The notes under the pieces: generated by a model | The model's database searches: none | Seen by the model: only the letters and a program-made list of their open reading frames with translations | What the model was told of the DNA's origin: nothing | Position numbers and translations under genes: made by a program | Part shown: positions 48,409 to 60,775 of the stretch, in pieces | Layout of the letters: the number at the start of each line of letters is the position of its first letter | Numbering within the stretch: the stretch's first letter is position 1 | Assembly (NCBI RefSeq): GCF_907164915.1 | Contig: NC_061864.1 | Span: forward strand, 5,043,389 to 5,107,388 | DNA length: 64,000 nt | Reading direction: 5' to 3' | DNA from: Impatiens glandulifera | Lineage: Eukaryota > Streptophyta > Magnoliopsida > Ericales > Balsaminaceae

Positions 48409-49630
48409 TTATTATCATTTTTACATAATTTAATTAAATTATATTATTTATTATATATATATATATATATTATAGAATCAGCTAATTATATAACATTTAA
48501 ACTAAATAAAATAAATTCACATAAAATATATGTTATAATTATTTTTTTATATATGAATCAAAAGCTCACTAGCTATATATAGATGTTAAACATAATAATT
48601 AAAAATATAATGGTACAAAATCTGTAAATTATTGCATCTCTCCATTCCTTTAATACTTTGATTCGATAATTCTTTGAGGCATATTTTGATGCGATGGGTG
48701 CAAGATTTGAAGCAAGACTTATTGCATATATATGTTCACTTTGTAGTGATAATAACACATGCATCCGGTCCCATTATTAATAAATTATTTTTATTTGAAA
48801 AAAAAAAGTCTTCATCTGGTATTCGTTTTAACTTGAATGGCGGGCTGTCTTAGATTTTAGTAGGATCCCTATCTATTTTATATGTGTGTGAAAGGTAGAA
48901 TCTTTTTTGTTTTCTTCTTGCTTCCATTTCTGTAGTATATATGCCCTCTATCTAGCTCCAACAATTCATCAAATGTATATATCCTTTTAAATAAGTCATT
49001 TTACAAAAAAAATAAAAATGATTCACCTCCTCAAATCAACATCCATCAGCATTTTAAAATAAATTCAAATTTATTTAAATAAAGTTTCACCAAACAAGCT
49101 TTATATAATAATATTATATTATTAATGGGAAGAAGAGATCAGAAATGGATACTGATGCTTTGACTTTAATGTATTTTTCTAAAGAATGCTTGGACTTCAG
49201 TGTCCTTCTTAGCTTTCTTAACCTAAAGCATCTCATTTTAATTTAGTTAATAAATAATATTGACAAAGTTGAATTGATTCTTACTATAAAAAAAAATAAC
49301 AATTTTGATATTATATATCATGGTCAAAGTTATATATATATAATTTTAGAGGATGGTGGGTACACTTTCAACATTTAACATTTTTAAGAAAAACCGAAAG
49401 ATACGTTAGTGTAGAGAATAAATGTTGAAATAATATTAATTATTATTGTAAACAAGTTGTGAATTAGGGAATATAAGAAGGATGAGTGGACAAAGATACA
49501 TGTTGTCTTTCTTCTTTCCCGAACCACAAATGGAAAAATACTTAGAGAGATAGAGAAGAAGATTTACTACATTAATTAATAATTAAGATATGAGAATGAA
49601 AAAAGACAGCTTAATTAGGTACGTACATAC
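48409..49630. other. Intergenic interval downstream of WOX4
   Basis: AT-rich, (TA)n at about 48452-48471, no recognisable gene. A 63-codon minus-strand ORF near 48573-48764 has no family features. Part of the region next to 49630 is probably WOX4 3' UTR. Confidence 0.45.
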
Positions 49631-49839
49631 TCATGACATCATGCATCTTCTTCCTTCAGGGTGTAATGGGAAAAGCTCCAAAGTAGTCTTTCCTCCATGA
49701 TCATTCTTCATCTGATCTTCTTCCTCCTCCAAAACCTGATCAAATGGCCAGGAACTGCATTTTCTGATCTTATTATATGGACTATCTGATTCTCTTTCTA
49801 CAAGATGATCATGATCAACTAACTGCATGGAAATTATAA

Positions 49840-49910
<71 letters not shown>

Positions 49911-50645
49911 CAGAATCAAAACAATGAATCCAACAACATGTTATATATGGTACAAGCTAACTAGGGTTAGGGCGTACCCTTGCAATATTAATAACAGTGG
50001 ACGGAAGAGGAGAAGGAGTGGGAGGGCTGTGGCTGAGTACTGTTAAGCAGCTGTTTCGCTTCTGTTTCTGTCTTTCCCGAGCCTTATGATTTTGAAACCA
50101 GTAAAAGACATTCTTCCCTTCAATCTTCCCATACTTTCCAAGTTGAACAGTTATCTGTTCGATTTGCTGCGCATTTGGTGTTCGCATTCCACCTTTATAA
50201 AGCATTTCTAGTATCCCGATTTGCTCTTGTGTCGGATTCCACCTCGATGTCGACGTCCCTGCTCCTTGAACCACCGTGGATGACGTCGTCTCCATCTATA
50301 TACATGCATACATACATAGATGATCAGTCTCATTCCCCCCATTCCCATATATATATATTAATTAATTAATTAAGGTACCTGAGCAGAGGGTTGTCTAATA
50401 ATTCTGTGGACATGGTCAGATATTGCAGCTGTGTTTCTGGGGGAGCTGTCGGGGAGTTTAATGAAGCTTTTGAGGTCGGGTGGGGGATCATATTCGTACT
50501 CGTCATTGTCTTGTAGCTTCTTGGGGGCGAGGGGACGTAAACGTTTGCAGCCAAGAGAGAGATTAGAGGAAGAAGAGGAGGAGGAGGAGTGAATTGAATC
50601 ATGGTTCAAGAGGCTGCCACGTGAGAAGAAAGGATGAATCTTCAT
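49631..50645 (-). CDS. WOX4: WUSCHEL-related homeobox 4 transcription factor
   Basis: Three exons, 50645-50379, 50295-49978 and 49822-49631, phases 0/0, 258 residues. WOX4 promotes vascular procambium and cambium activity downstream of TDIF-PXY signalling. The N-terminus MKIHPF...[14 protein letters not shown] is diagnostic of WOX4. The homeodomain (about 106-170) contains [40 protein letters not shown] and the recognition-helix [19 protein letters not shown]. The C-terminal WUS box [11 protein letters not shown] lies at about 242-252. An in-frame ATG nine codons upstream (50672) would add MGSTRTRLT; I prefer the start matching family members. A (TA)~30 tract sits in the second intron at 49850-49906. 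Confidence 0.95.
49849..49906. repeat. (TA)n microsatellite in WOX4 intron 2
   Basis: Nearly 30 TA units inside the second intron of WOX4, close to its 3' splice site at 49823. Length variation here would change the distance between branch point region and upstream intron sequence. Confidence 0.9.
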
Positions 50646-50835
50646 AGTTAATCTTGTTCTTGTTGATCCCATATATATATATATGAAGATCTTATAATTA
50701 TTTGATGATAGGGAGTGGCTTGATGAGCAATTATATATATAACTTAGAATTAATTATAAGCAATGAAGAATGAAAGATGCGAGTGGTATATAAAAGAAAA
50801 GAAAAAGATGATCAGTACTGATCATGAGAGGAGAG

Positions 50836-50856
50836 AGTGAGTGTGTGTGTGTGTGT
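50836..50856. repeat. (GT)n microsatellite in the WOX4 upstream region
   Basis: GTGAGTGTGTGTGTGTGTGT about 190 bp upstream of the WOX4 start codon, next to GAGAGGAGAGAGT; probably within the 5' UTR or core promoter. Confidence 0.7.
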
Positions 50857-50899
50857 GGGGAAAATGAGAATGAATTAATGATAAAAATGATGAGGTGGT

Positions 50900-51355
50900 G
50901 GTGCCAAGAAGAACCAAGACCAAATCATGAGGTTATGTTGACTTTAGATTTAACCATTTTTTTTATAAATAAAAAAATTGTGATTTATTTCAAATGAATG
51001 CATATAGAGATCGAATAATTGGAGAGAGAATTAGCTAGCTAGGGTTAGGGAAAGAAAAAGATTGGGGGAGGTGGGTGTTGTTGTTTTGAAGTTTGAATTA
51101 TGATGAGTGAAATGCGTGTGCATTGGCCGGTCTAATCGGGATTGTTATTTTCTTGCTTTCATCATAAGGTGTCCAAAATGCTTTTCGGTGCTTTCATTTA
51201 AAAATAAAAAAGATATATAGCATCCAATCCCGAGACTAATTGTAAATGCCAACTCTTTTTGGATTTTCAAGATACGAAAATATACACTAATATTAAATAA
51301 TAATGCCGTCTTTTATTTAGTATTTATTCAAAGTTAAAACTGCAGACACCAAATC

Positions 51356-51390
<35 letters not shown>

Positions 51391-53865
51391 TAGAAAACCT
51401 TTTTATATATCTCGTCTTTGGGAACTGTTTGCTACAATTTCCCAAACAGTTCAAACCCCAGTCGGTACCTTTAATATTAATCCATCCACCCACCTCCAAC
51501 TTCTTCTTAAACCCCCCATTTATTTTATTGGCTCACTTTCAAATAATCTTCATGTATAATTAATAATAATAAGTATTGTTTTTTTTTTAATTAGAAATTG
51601 TATACAAATTAAGTAATCCTGATTTTAAGTGATTAAATTGATAGATGCAATAATTCAATGACAATAACAATAATAATAATATCTGGATTGCAATTTTCAA
51701 CGAAAATCAGTGAGTGTGTATAAACTGGACTAACAGATCGATTTGAGAACCATATATGCATTAATTTATTTTCAACATATTATTTTCTTCATATTTAACA
51801 GTAAAATATCCGTACTGCACAAAAAGACATAAAACAAATACACTACATGTTTGAAATTGGAGTAGCTAGCTAGTACTATATATATATATATATATAAAAG
51901 AAACCAGCTCATTCCTAATGAAATTCCACCTAACTAGAAATGAAATGACAATTCAAATTATAATTAAAATATTATAAAAGGAAAATATATAGTTAATTTG
52001 AAAATGTAATTAATTAATTATATATTCAGTCCCCATGCCAGTTGAAGCAAGCACACGTACGTACTTCGTCCTGGGCACGTGTGAGGACGGGTCAAAAGAT
52101 ACTGATCAGAGTCTGTACAGTTGTATTCTAAAGATTGAATGAATGATGACTAATAAGCAGCAGCAAAGCAAAGCAAAGGAATGAAAGATTCATGATTATT
52201 ATTAATTATTGTTCTTTCATGATGATGATGATGATAATGATGATGATGATCAGACATGAGTTTAATTATAGCTAGCTAGCCACGTTAATCAATCATGCGG
52301 CGTCAGTAGTTTGGTTGCACGTCCATCGATCCTCCTCCGCGGTCAAAAGATGAAACACATGACACAGAGTGATCAGTTAATTAATGGAATTTATATATTT
52401 ATTTTATATATAGTATAGTTGAGTTCAGTGGGAAATCATTTTAGTGGAGCCACGATCTCACTCACTCACTAGCTAGCTAGCTCACAGTCACAGTGGAACA
52501 AACGGTGGATATTATTATTATTATTATTATTTACAAATATTAAGACGATTTCATTTTAATTATTATTATTATACGATTTGCATGAAGACGTGTGTGACAG
52601 TGAGAGTTGGTGCTTAATTGCTTGGCGAGAATATATTTAAATAAATAAATATGAAAATGGAGCAAAACAAAGCAAAGGAAAGGAATGGTTCAGTTCAGTC
52701 TTTTCTTACTTTTTTTCATGTCAAAAAGAAAAGCATTAAGCCTTTGCAAGTTGGATGGGACAAGACCAAATTATTGTATATATATATTATTATTATCATA
52801 TATAGGGGCCAACAAACATTTTAACATTTGATAATTAATTAGCTACAAGTTGTAAGAATTCTAACATATATATACAAGTTTTATTTTATTTTAATTCAAT
52901 TTAAATTTACTTTAATGATCTTTTGGTTCGAGATGTTTGCCTTGGAATTAATTGGTGATGGGGAATATTTTCTTGTTTTTATCCAAATATAGAAATAAAA
53001 TTGTTCTTGCTTTTTTTTTTATTCTTATACAAGTTGTTTGCTGTTTTTTTTTTTCTTTCTTTTTTTATTGTTAAAATCGATACTGCCTTGTGAGCATGTC
53101 ATTAGTATTTAGTTGCACTTTGAGTAAATTATCATAAATATTGTCTAACTTATTTTTGTTTTGATTTAATTCTCACTTTACCTATAATCTATCTTCTAAG
53201 GTTGGTCATGTGAAGTATGAGTGTAAATACAAAGTTTCTAATTAGTAGACCTTGCAAACATGATAATCATGTTTTTATCTTTATTATGTAACTTATCTTG
53301 TCTCTGTCAGTCTTGGTGATTTATAATTTGTTTTCTTTGATCTTGATCACCATGTATAGATAGTTTTTTAATTCTTTATTTTGGGACATTGTTTTAGTGC
53401 CTAAATCCTCTAATTTCCTCTTTTAACTTTAAAACATGGTTAGTATTTGGATTTGATGACAAGTCAAGGGAACTTCTAAGCACAACAACAAATTATGCAT
53501 TACTCTACAATATTAGGTAAATCGCATGATTTATTAAGAAATCAAATCAACCTGTGATAAGAACATCCACCTTATAAGGTAGAACTAAAGTAACGCAATG
53601 ATCAGGAATTCATTTGTTCATAATAATAAAATAACCGATGATTAAATTATTATGAGCACGAATAAAATATTGCTAGAAAAAAAAAGAATTAACCTCTAAC
53701 TATAAGTCTCTACTGCATTTAAATATTTTTTTAATTATTATTATATTTTTTTTAAATATATATAATAATATAGATAAGAGTTGTTTAATCCTAACGATAC
53801 AAACACGAGTATGGTAACGACAATGAATCAATAATAATTCTTCCAAGTTCCAAGAATATATAACA

Positions 53866-53920
<55 letters not shown>

Positions 53921-55826
53921 TTATATATATATATATATATAATTCTTTAAATAAATTAAACATAATATTGAAATGCTTCACTACCAAAAATAAAATTTAT
54001 AAAAGAAGCTCATATTGTTTCTTTAACATTAGAGTTGCCTTGTTAAATAAACTGTTCAAATTAATCCGTATTTTTTTATTAATATTTTGTTTGCATTTAG
54101 AAAAAAAAAACATCTGATTAAGGAGTTACATAAATTGTCTAGATAATATATAATTTAAAACTTAACATAGTTAACAAAAAATTATTGAAAAAAATATTTT
54201 AGTTCATTTTTAAACTAGTTCAACCTAAGTTGTAAAAAAACCAAGCACCTGAATATTGAATTCAAAACTATAGTATATATATAATATATTTATTTATTTT
54301 TTAATTAAGTAGAACTAGCTCCAGTTTAAATTTTTATTATTAATCTACAATAAACAGGAAAGTAAACTATGGGAAAAAAACCTTTAATTCATAAATTTAA
54401 TAAAAAAAATAATTATTATGAATGAAAAAAATAATTCAAATAATGTTCCCTCTTGTATATATATATATATATGATGATATATAAGTGGGGGGAGCTGGGA
54501 GTGCGTCTGCTAGCTGTGATTGGTGGGTGACATTCCATATATAGTGGGAAACAAAAGGCAGCACCCTGACACCATATAAGTTAAAAACATCATTTTTAAA
54601 CTTCAAAATTCATTATTCACAATAGTAAAAAATAAAACATAAAAATAAAAATTCTCTAGTCCCACTCCCACCCATTTATATATCAAACAATACATTATCC
54701 AATGCATGTAACTTATCTTCTTTTGTGATCGACATGGGTTTATTAATTCCCAATTTCATAGGATAGCTGGCCTGAAATTTTAATCTATTTTTAAGTAAGA
54801 CTCGAACATTTAGTCTTACCGCTTATCATGATATTCATCGATTAATTCTTTACAACATATTATGATTAGATTTAGATCTCAAAATTGAAAGTAACAAAGT
54901 TTGAAAATAAGTGTGGTCAGAAAAGATGGAGAATGAGAAATTAAAGGCAATGAAGGAATAAACTGAAGTGAAAGGGCTGAAAAGTTGGTTTTGTGGTTTG
55001 AATTAGGAGGACCAGCTAGCTAGCTCTATAATTCTATGAGCTATATATACATAGTGCTTTCATTTCATTTCATTCAAATTCTTTACATTATAAATAAATT
55101 TTCTAAATATATAGAGAACAAATCCCCCTTTTCTCAACACATGTGCCCACTTTGCCTTACATTCCATGACAATTCTTCCCACCATGCATGTGCTTATCAT
55201 CCATGTCCATTGTCCCTTTCTAGCTTCTTCCTTCTCGAGAAAAGAGTTTGGAAGAGAAAAAGGAATTGCCATTTTAAAAAACATTGTCCTAGCTAGTTTG
55301 ATTCAGCTTAGTCACAGTATATATACAATTAATATAGGTCTTTCAATCCCCAAATTAGGACAACCCTTCCACTTAATACACTTTTTATGTATCTATATAT
55401 ATATAACAAATAAGAGTATATACAAATTTGTAGTTTTGGTTGATAGAGTATTATTTCATAACAAAAAAGTAATGGATTTGAACTTTATCTTGTTCTAATT
55501 GATTATATACTTATATTTGTTTTCAATTAGCTAATTAATTGAGATACTAGGGAAACTCAATCCTTAAGCCCTTCTCTAATTTAAAGTCTTGTTCGGACAA
55601 AAGTTTTTCAAAAAAACTGGTTATTTAAAAAAAAAAGAATAATTCGTGACACTATTAGGCCAACTCAATCCTTAAATTGCATCATGGTTTGAATGAATAA
55701 ACTCAATAAAATGGGTTTCTACAATTATGATGAATAAGGACTACATGTTTATATGTGAAATGAAATTAATTAGAAATAAGGTGAATAAGTTAAATGAAAC
55801 AAAACCTGCACATAAACCTATGGAAG

Positions 55827-55857
<31 letters not shown>

Positions 55858-57900
55858 GTGTGCATAAAGATAATATTGTTTCTCCTTGGATCTACTCAAT
55901 AATAACTTTCAACGAATGCAATGATGGCTACTTCCCTAATTAAATTAACTTTATAAAAGGGTCCCCCATGCAATGCAAGCTAGCTAGAATTGGCATCAAT
56001 TAACAATCCTTTTCATTTCATTCCATCAATTCCCAACCTATAAAGGCTTCGAGTACTTAATAAAAAATAAATAAATAAAAAGTGGTATCGAAATATGTAA
56101 AGGCTGAAGATGCTATCAAAAATATATGTTTTCATTTGGGTTTTATGTGTTGACAACTGATTGTCATGTTTTCAGACTCTTCTCTCTTACCGACAGACAT
56201 ACCATACCATACGTATAGCCTTGGCTAGCATTTAGCTAGCCACTCAAATCCTATTCCCTATATAGGGTAATACCGTACACTTTTTTTTCTTTTCAAATAA
56301 ACTATAAAGCACTGTTTTTACGTTCATTTGAATTATTTAAATAACTAAAATCACTTAAACATCATTTTCTTTTTTCTCATCTATTATATTACTTTCATTG
56401 GATCTCCAATATTTTACTTACGCCAGTATTTTACTTACGACTTAAACTAGCAGACCCATTGGCATTGACTGGATCCAAAAGACTTTCAGTTTCGTGATCG
56501 TGTCCATGAGATTAGATGAATACACGGGAAGTCCAGAGACCTCAACTTTTGGCTCAAGCCTTTTTTCTTCGCGTTTATGCTCGAGGCCTGAAAGGAACCC
56601 CAAAGACACATATTACACCTATAGGCAGCTATAACTATCCAAGAAGACACTCAAAACTGGAAGAATAAAAATAACCACCCGGTGAACAGCTGAACGAATT
56701 TATCTCTTCGGCACTTTAACCGGATGCAAAAAGACTGAGCAAGTGAACTAGATAATAAGCTTTTAAATAAAATAATATAATTATAGGGATCAATGCGGTT
56801 AAAATCCCGAGCTGACTCTTAAAATCTTACGATTTTACGTTAGGTTAACGAGTCTGATTTTAAGTAAAACTCTTAAATAGTTAATCACTTACGATTTTAA
56901 ATTTATTATAATTTTACGAGTTTATAAATAATTTTGATTTTACGATTTTATACGACTTTAAAAAATATATATATTTAAAAATTAAAAAATAAAGTTATTA
57001 TTTATTTAAATTAATTAATGTAATTAATTTTGTAAGTATATTATTTTATCGTATTATTTATTTATTATTAATTTTTAATTAATTTTATATTAAAATGTAT
57101 AGTTTCTTATAATTGAGTAAGTATAAAATCCTTAATTATATATAAATAATAATAATAATATATAACTATTATTTTTCAAATTAAACTTTTACGAATTCAT
57201 ATAAAATTTAGATTTTACGAATTTACAACGGGATAATAATTTTACGTAAACTCTCGATTTTGACCGACTTGATTGAGAACTATTTTTTTATATTTATTGT
57301 CCTATTTTTATAAATATTTTTTTTTTTGTTTATCCCATAACAATAATAATGCAACGGTCGGTAATACTCATATAATATTTTATAGCCGATATATTTTTTT
57401 TTTTATAAGATCGAAACTATGAGTCAAGTTTTTAATAAGAAAAGTACCCAATGTCATCAAGCCCAAAATATGGCTCAAATGGCTTTATTAAAGAGCCGAC
57501 AATATATATGGGCTTTTCTTGGATCCCATTTCCACAACTGCCGACGGTTTTTAATTTTGGATAAATAATACTTTCATTTTTTTTTTTTTATTGAGACCAT
57601 TTTCATTTATCAATTCTGTAATGTGAGTTCATAAACACTTCACTTTGAACCTAGATACTCAAAATTAGTAAATATTAAATTGTTTGAAAGAAAATAACTA
57701 GACAAGGTAAGTAGACTATTATAAAAAGTTGCAATACAAACAACGATATATTAAAAAAGAGAGGAAATATTTATTGACAAAATGTGCATTATTACTCAAT
57801 ATGGTCTTTGAGTTATATATGTGCGATTTTTAATTTTAAAAAAATATTTAATTAATGAATTATTTGTTAAATTTATATTATATATTTTTATCTGAAACTA
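50900..57900. other. Long gene-poor interval upstream of WOX4
   Basis: No convincing gene. Long (TA)n tracts lie at 51358-51387, 51878-51895, 53870-53912, 53920-53942 and 55829-55853. The segment 52050-52560 is less AT-rich and holds a G-box-like GGGCACGTGT (52072-52081) and CGTACGTAC, so it could be a distal regulatory region. A TATA-like TATATATACA at 55040 precedes a pyrimidine-rich stretch without a good ORF. 56450-56740 is GC-richer but reads through many stops in all frames. Confidence 0.45.
56787..57292. mobile_element. Possible non-autonomous hAT-like element with TTACGA subterminal repeats
   Basis: The left side reads GCGGTTAAAATCCCGAG and the right side, reversed, GTCGGTCAAAATCGAGAG, an imperfect inverted pair. 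Both subterminal regions are crowded with TTACGA/TTTACG motifs (at least six on the left and four on the right), around an AT-rich centre without ORF. Exact ends and target duplication are unresolved. Confidence 0.45.
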
Positions 57901-57912
57901 GTTAACATAATA

Positions 57913-57984
57913 GGGCGTTTGGTCTAGTGGTATGATTCTCGCTTTGGGTGCGAGAGGTCCCGAGTTCGATTCTCGGAACGCCCC
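57913..57984 (+). tRNA. tRNA-Pro (anticodon UGG)
   Basis: 72 nt: acceptor stem GGGCGTT/AACGCCC, A box TGGTCTAGTGG, anticodon loop TTTGGGT with anticodon TGG, T arm CCGAG/CTCGG with B box GTTCGATTC. It ends with discriminator C and is followed by a TTTTT terminator at 57985-57989. No intron. Confidence 0.95.
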
Positions 57985-58042
57985 TTTTTAAGTTTTAAGA
58001 TGTCCCGAGTTCGATTCTCGGAACGCCCCTTTTTAAGTTTTA
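57957..58042 (+). repeat. 45-bp tandem duplication of the tRNA-Pro 3' half plus terminator
   Basis: GTCCCGAGTTCGATTCTCGG...CGCCCC, TTTTT and AAGTTTTAA occur at 57957 and again at 58002 with a period of 45 bp. The second copy has the T arm, B box, 3' acceptor strand and oligo-T terminator but no 5' half, so it is not a functional tRNA. Confidence 0.93.
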
Positions 58043-58084
58043 ATTGGTTAGTACTTGACCCACTGTTTTATTCTTTTGAAAAAT

Positions 58085-58650
58085 ATAAACTTAGCATAGG
58101 CATGATAAATTTTGCAAAGTTAACCTTTTGCCATGGGTAAAAGACAATTCTACCCTTAATTAAAAATTTGGGTTATTTCTATTTATTTTCCTCTCTCTCC
58201 TCCTTCCTTTTCAATTTCTCCTTGACCGACCTTTGGGTTTCCTTTCTCCCATTTCAGTTTCTCCCATTTCAGTTTCTCCCCCGACGATTTAAGCAAAGCA
58301 ACGAAACGAGAAGCCGATAGATCAACTCCCTGAAGCAACACCCCGGAATGCCTTCATCATTTCAGGTGAGTTATGCTCATTTTTCTGTCGTTTTCCTTGC
58401 ATGAATGCTGAAATGGAATAATAGTTTAGGGTTTTAGCGTTTTGGGGTGGATGAATGGTTTAAGGTTTAATATGCATCTGTCGTCTGCGAAAAATGCATC
58501 TGTCGCCTGCGAAAAATGCATCTGTCGCCTGCGAAAAATGCATCCGTCGCATGCGAAAAATGCATCCGTCGCCTGCGAAAAATGCATCCGTCGCCTGCGA
58601 AAAATGCATCCGTCGCCTGCGAAAAATGCATCTGTTGCCTGCGAAAATAC
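58085..58650 (+). repeat. Left long terminal inverted repeat
   Basis: Includes a CT-rich stretch (58180-58280), an ATG at about 58348 and a good splice donor (TTTCAG|GTGAGT, 58361-58371). It thus resembles a promoter plus 5' UTR exon and could start transcripts that splice into the captured sequence (acceptor GTAATGCAG at about 58839). Confidence 0.75.
58472..58650. repeat. 22-bp minisatellite in the left TIR (eight copies)
   Basis: The unit ATGCATCTGTCGCCTGCG plus AAAA repeats eight times from 58472 with only C/T changes. The apparent ORFs here on both strands are products of this repeat. Confidence 0.93.
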
Positions 58651-58860
58651 ATTTTTTGCCTGTCGGAGTTCACAACCTTCGCTGTGTGCGCGATTCTACT
58701 CGGAATCCTAGTTACTTTGATCATACACTTTTCTTTCTAACTTTTAGATTTAGAATCTCATTAAATTTTCTGAAATCTACTCATGAATAATACAACAAAT
58801 CTAGTTATTAAGGGTTGAAGTTTCAAATCTGTAATGCAGGTTCTCAGCTATTAAGGAAAG

Positions 58861-59971
58861 ATGCATCCAGCACAAATGGACTTATATTGCAACAACTTGT
58901 TGCTTGGTGATTACACTGTTGGTTTTACTAAATTAGTCTTGACACATATATTATGCTGGAGGGAACCAAAGGAACAAAATGCTATATTGGTTATCATTCT
59001 CATGACTCCTTTATATGTTGTTGTATCCTACACTGGTTTGTTACATTTTACATGGAGCAATTCTTATTTTATTTTTCTTAAATAAATCAAGGAATTCTAT
59101 AAAACTTTGGTAAGTATAGTACCAAACATTTTTAAGGGTTTTGTAATTCTAATGGGAGATTATTCTGTTGTTGTTATAAATGCTGGTGATTGCTAAGTTT
59201 ATGGCATTGATGTATAGCTATTTGGAACATATCCTTGAGAAAGAACATAGTTCCAGATGGGGTAAAAGGAAGAGAAATTCACCACTCGTTTCCAATGACT
59301 CTCTTTCAAGTGGGTAAAACTTGTTTTTTTGGGTGTAGTTTTTGAAGATTTTATTTCCTCTATTTCAAAGATGTGTTCTTTTTATACTGATTGCAGCCCC
59401 ATATAGTTCGGTTGAATCACCAATTGCTAAAACTTCTAAAGTAGTGGACATGGCAGTTTGTATGTTCAATCTTGATGATAGTTCTTCAAAGAATGGTAAT
59501 ATATCCGAGTTGGATCAACTGGACATTCACTATTATCTTAAACGTTTCAGTCTCACTTGCTTTGTATTCTCTTGTGATCTTTTACCATGTGTTTGATAAA
59601 GAATTTAAACCATACAGCCCTCTAGCGAAATTCTTGTGCATCAAGGGAATTGTCTTCTTCTGTTTCTGGCAGGTAATATTTTAACATTTCGTTTGAATAT
59701 GGATCCAAATCATTATATTTGTGAATCATTCAATCTATTGTGTACAAACAAAACAGGGGATTGTGCTTGAGATTCTAGCTGCCATGGGGTAATAAAATCT
59801 CATCATATTTGGATTGATGTGGAGCAAATTGATTAGGCGTATTAGAATGTGTTGGTGTGTCTGGAGATGGGTTTTTTCGTCATTATTCAGCAGTACACTT
59901 ACAGTGTCGACCCCTACAGAATTGGTGTTGTATCATCTTCATCGTCAATCAAAGAGAAGAAAGTCAAGTAG
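58861..59971 (+). pseudogene. Captured, broken DUF300 (LAZ1/TMEM184-like) membrane-protein gene fragment
   Basis: Exon-like blocks match plant DUF300 proteins: 58920-59109 (WREPKEQNAIL, IILMTPLYVVVSYTGLL), 59185-59309 (IAKFMALMYSYL ... KNIVPDGVKGREIHHSFP), 59397-59672 (WTWQF, YPSWINWTFTIILN, SLALYSLVIFYHVF, LAKFLCIKGIVFFCFWQ) and 59757-59971 (IVLEILAAMG, SHHIWIDVEQI, SVDPYRIG). Introns with GT-AG ends remain, so it was captured as genomic DNA. It is clearly dead: stop codons interrupt at about 59082 (in FIFLK-stop-IKEFYKTL), at KLLK-stop-WTWQF and twice after VEQID, a single-base insertion shifts the frame after YSYL, and the second acceptor lacks AG. LAZ1-type proteins act at plant vacuole membranes; here no function is expected. 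Confidence 0.8.
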
Positions 59972-60059
59972 CTTCATCTCGTTTGTATTCTGTCGTGGGA
60001 AGATGATGAATTATGTCAACTTTGTTCTATTTTTGTTAATTATGTAGTGGGATGTAACT

Positions 60060-60775
60060 TGTGTTTGTCTTGGATTTTATTAAGATCTTGAGATTTTTGT
60101 TAAAATAAATTATCAAATAAATAAAACATATATTATATCATTTGAGTAAGTTACCAAAAAATAGAGACATATTAAGTTTAATTTATGTTAAATGATAATT
60201 ATATTAAAAAAAGTTCCTTTATGCCTTTTGTAGCGAGTATGAAGACAAAAGAAAGATCAATCATAAATCCAAAAGAAAAAAGAAAAAATATGCATCCAAA
60301 TTCTTCTACTGTGTTCTACTCATGTCATATTGTTTCAATCATATTTTTCTTTTAAACAATTTTGACGAATTTGCTTAATACCTTTTACAATATCCCATTG
60401 TGAGAACAAAAACAAAAGGTGCTTGTCTTGTTTAACTAAGTAGTTTACTATCACAAAGACTCAGCTATCATCAAGCTAGTTTCCATCATAGATTAAAATC
60501 CAGATTTATCTGATTCCAAAGGAGAAGTGAGTCAACAAATAATGCAACAATTGTAGAATGACTGAACTTATGGAGTATTAGATGAATTGTGAACCTTTAT
60601 GGAGCTAGTTCAACTGACAAGATTTCTCTAAGCAATGTATGTAGAAGAGACATAGATCCAATATACACACATATATATATGATTTTCAGTGATCAAATAT
60701 TATTATTACCAAATGATAAGAAAGAAATAACAAATTTTAAGTATAAATGCACCCAATTCTCACGAGCAAAAACCT
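60060..60775. other. Interior of the Pack-MULE between captured fragments
   Basis: AT-rich, no recognised gene. An ORF spanning 60589-60942 is the antisense shadow of the kinase fragment plus upstream DNA, not a protein gene. Confidence 0.5.

Noticed and set aside
53700..53987. 95-codon ORF made of Tyr/Ile repeats
   Set aside because: Encoded by a (TA)n microsatellite.
55036..55498. ORFs after a TATA-like element, suspected miRNA or small peptide gene
   Set aside because: No signal peptide, no known miRNA sequence and no extended foldback; only TATA-like and pyrimidine-rich sequence was seen.
56450..56740. GC-richer block suspected to be organellar DNA or a gene fragment
   Set aside because: Translation on both strands gives many stops and no family or organellar gene that I could recognise.
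56781..56800. GGATCAATGCGG resembles the complement of the miR393 3' part
   Set aside because: Only about 11 nt agree and no miRNA foldback surrounds it; it lies at the end of a transposon-like element.
58472..58650. CRISPR-like regular spacing
   Set aside because: Contiguous minisatellite without unique spacers, in a plant nuclear genome.
58442..58790. Overlapping ORFs on both strands with repeated MHxSxAKNASVACEK-like peptides
   Set aside because: Products of a 22-bp minisatellite lacking stops in several frames; not a repeat protein gene.
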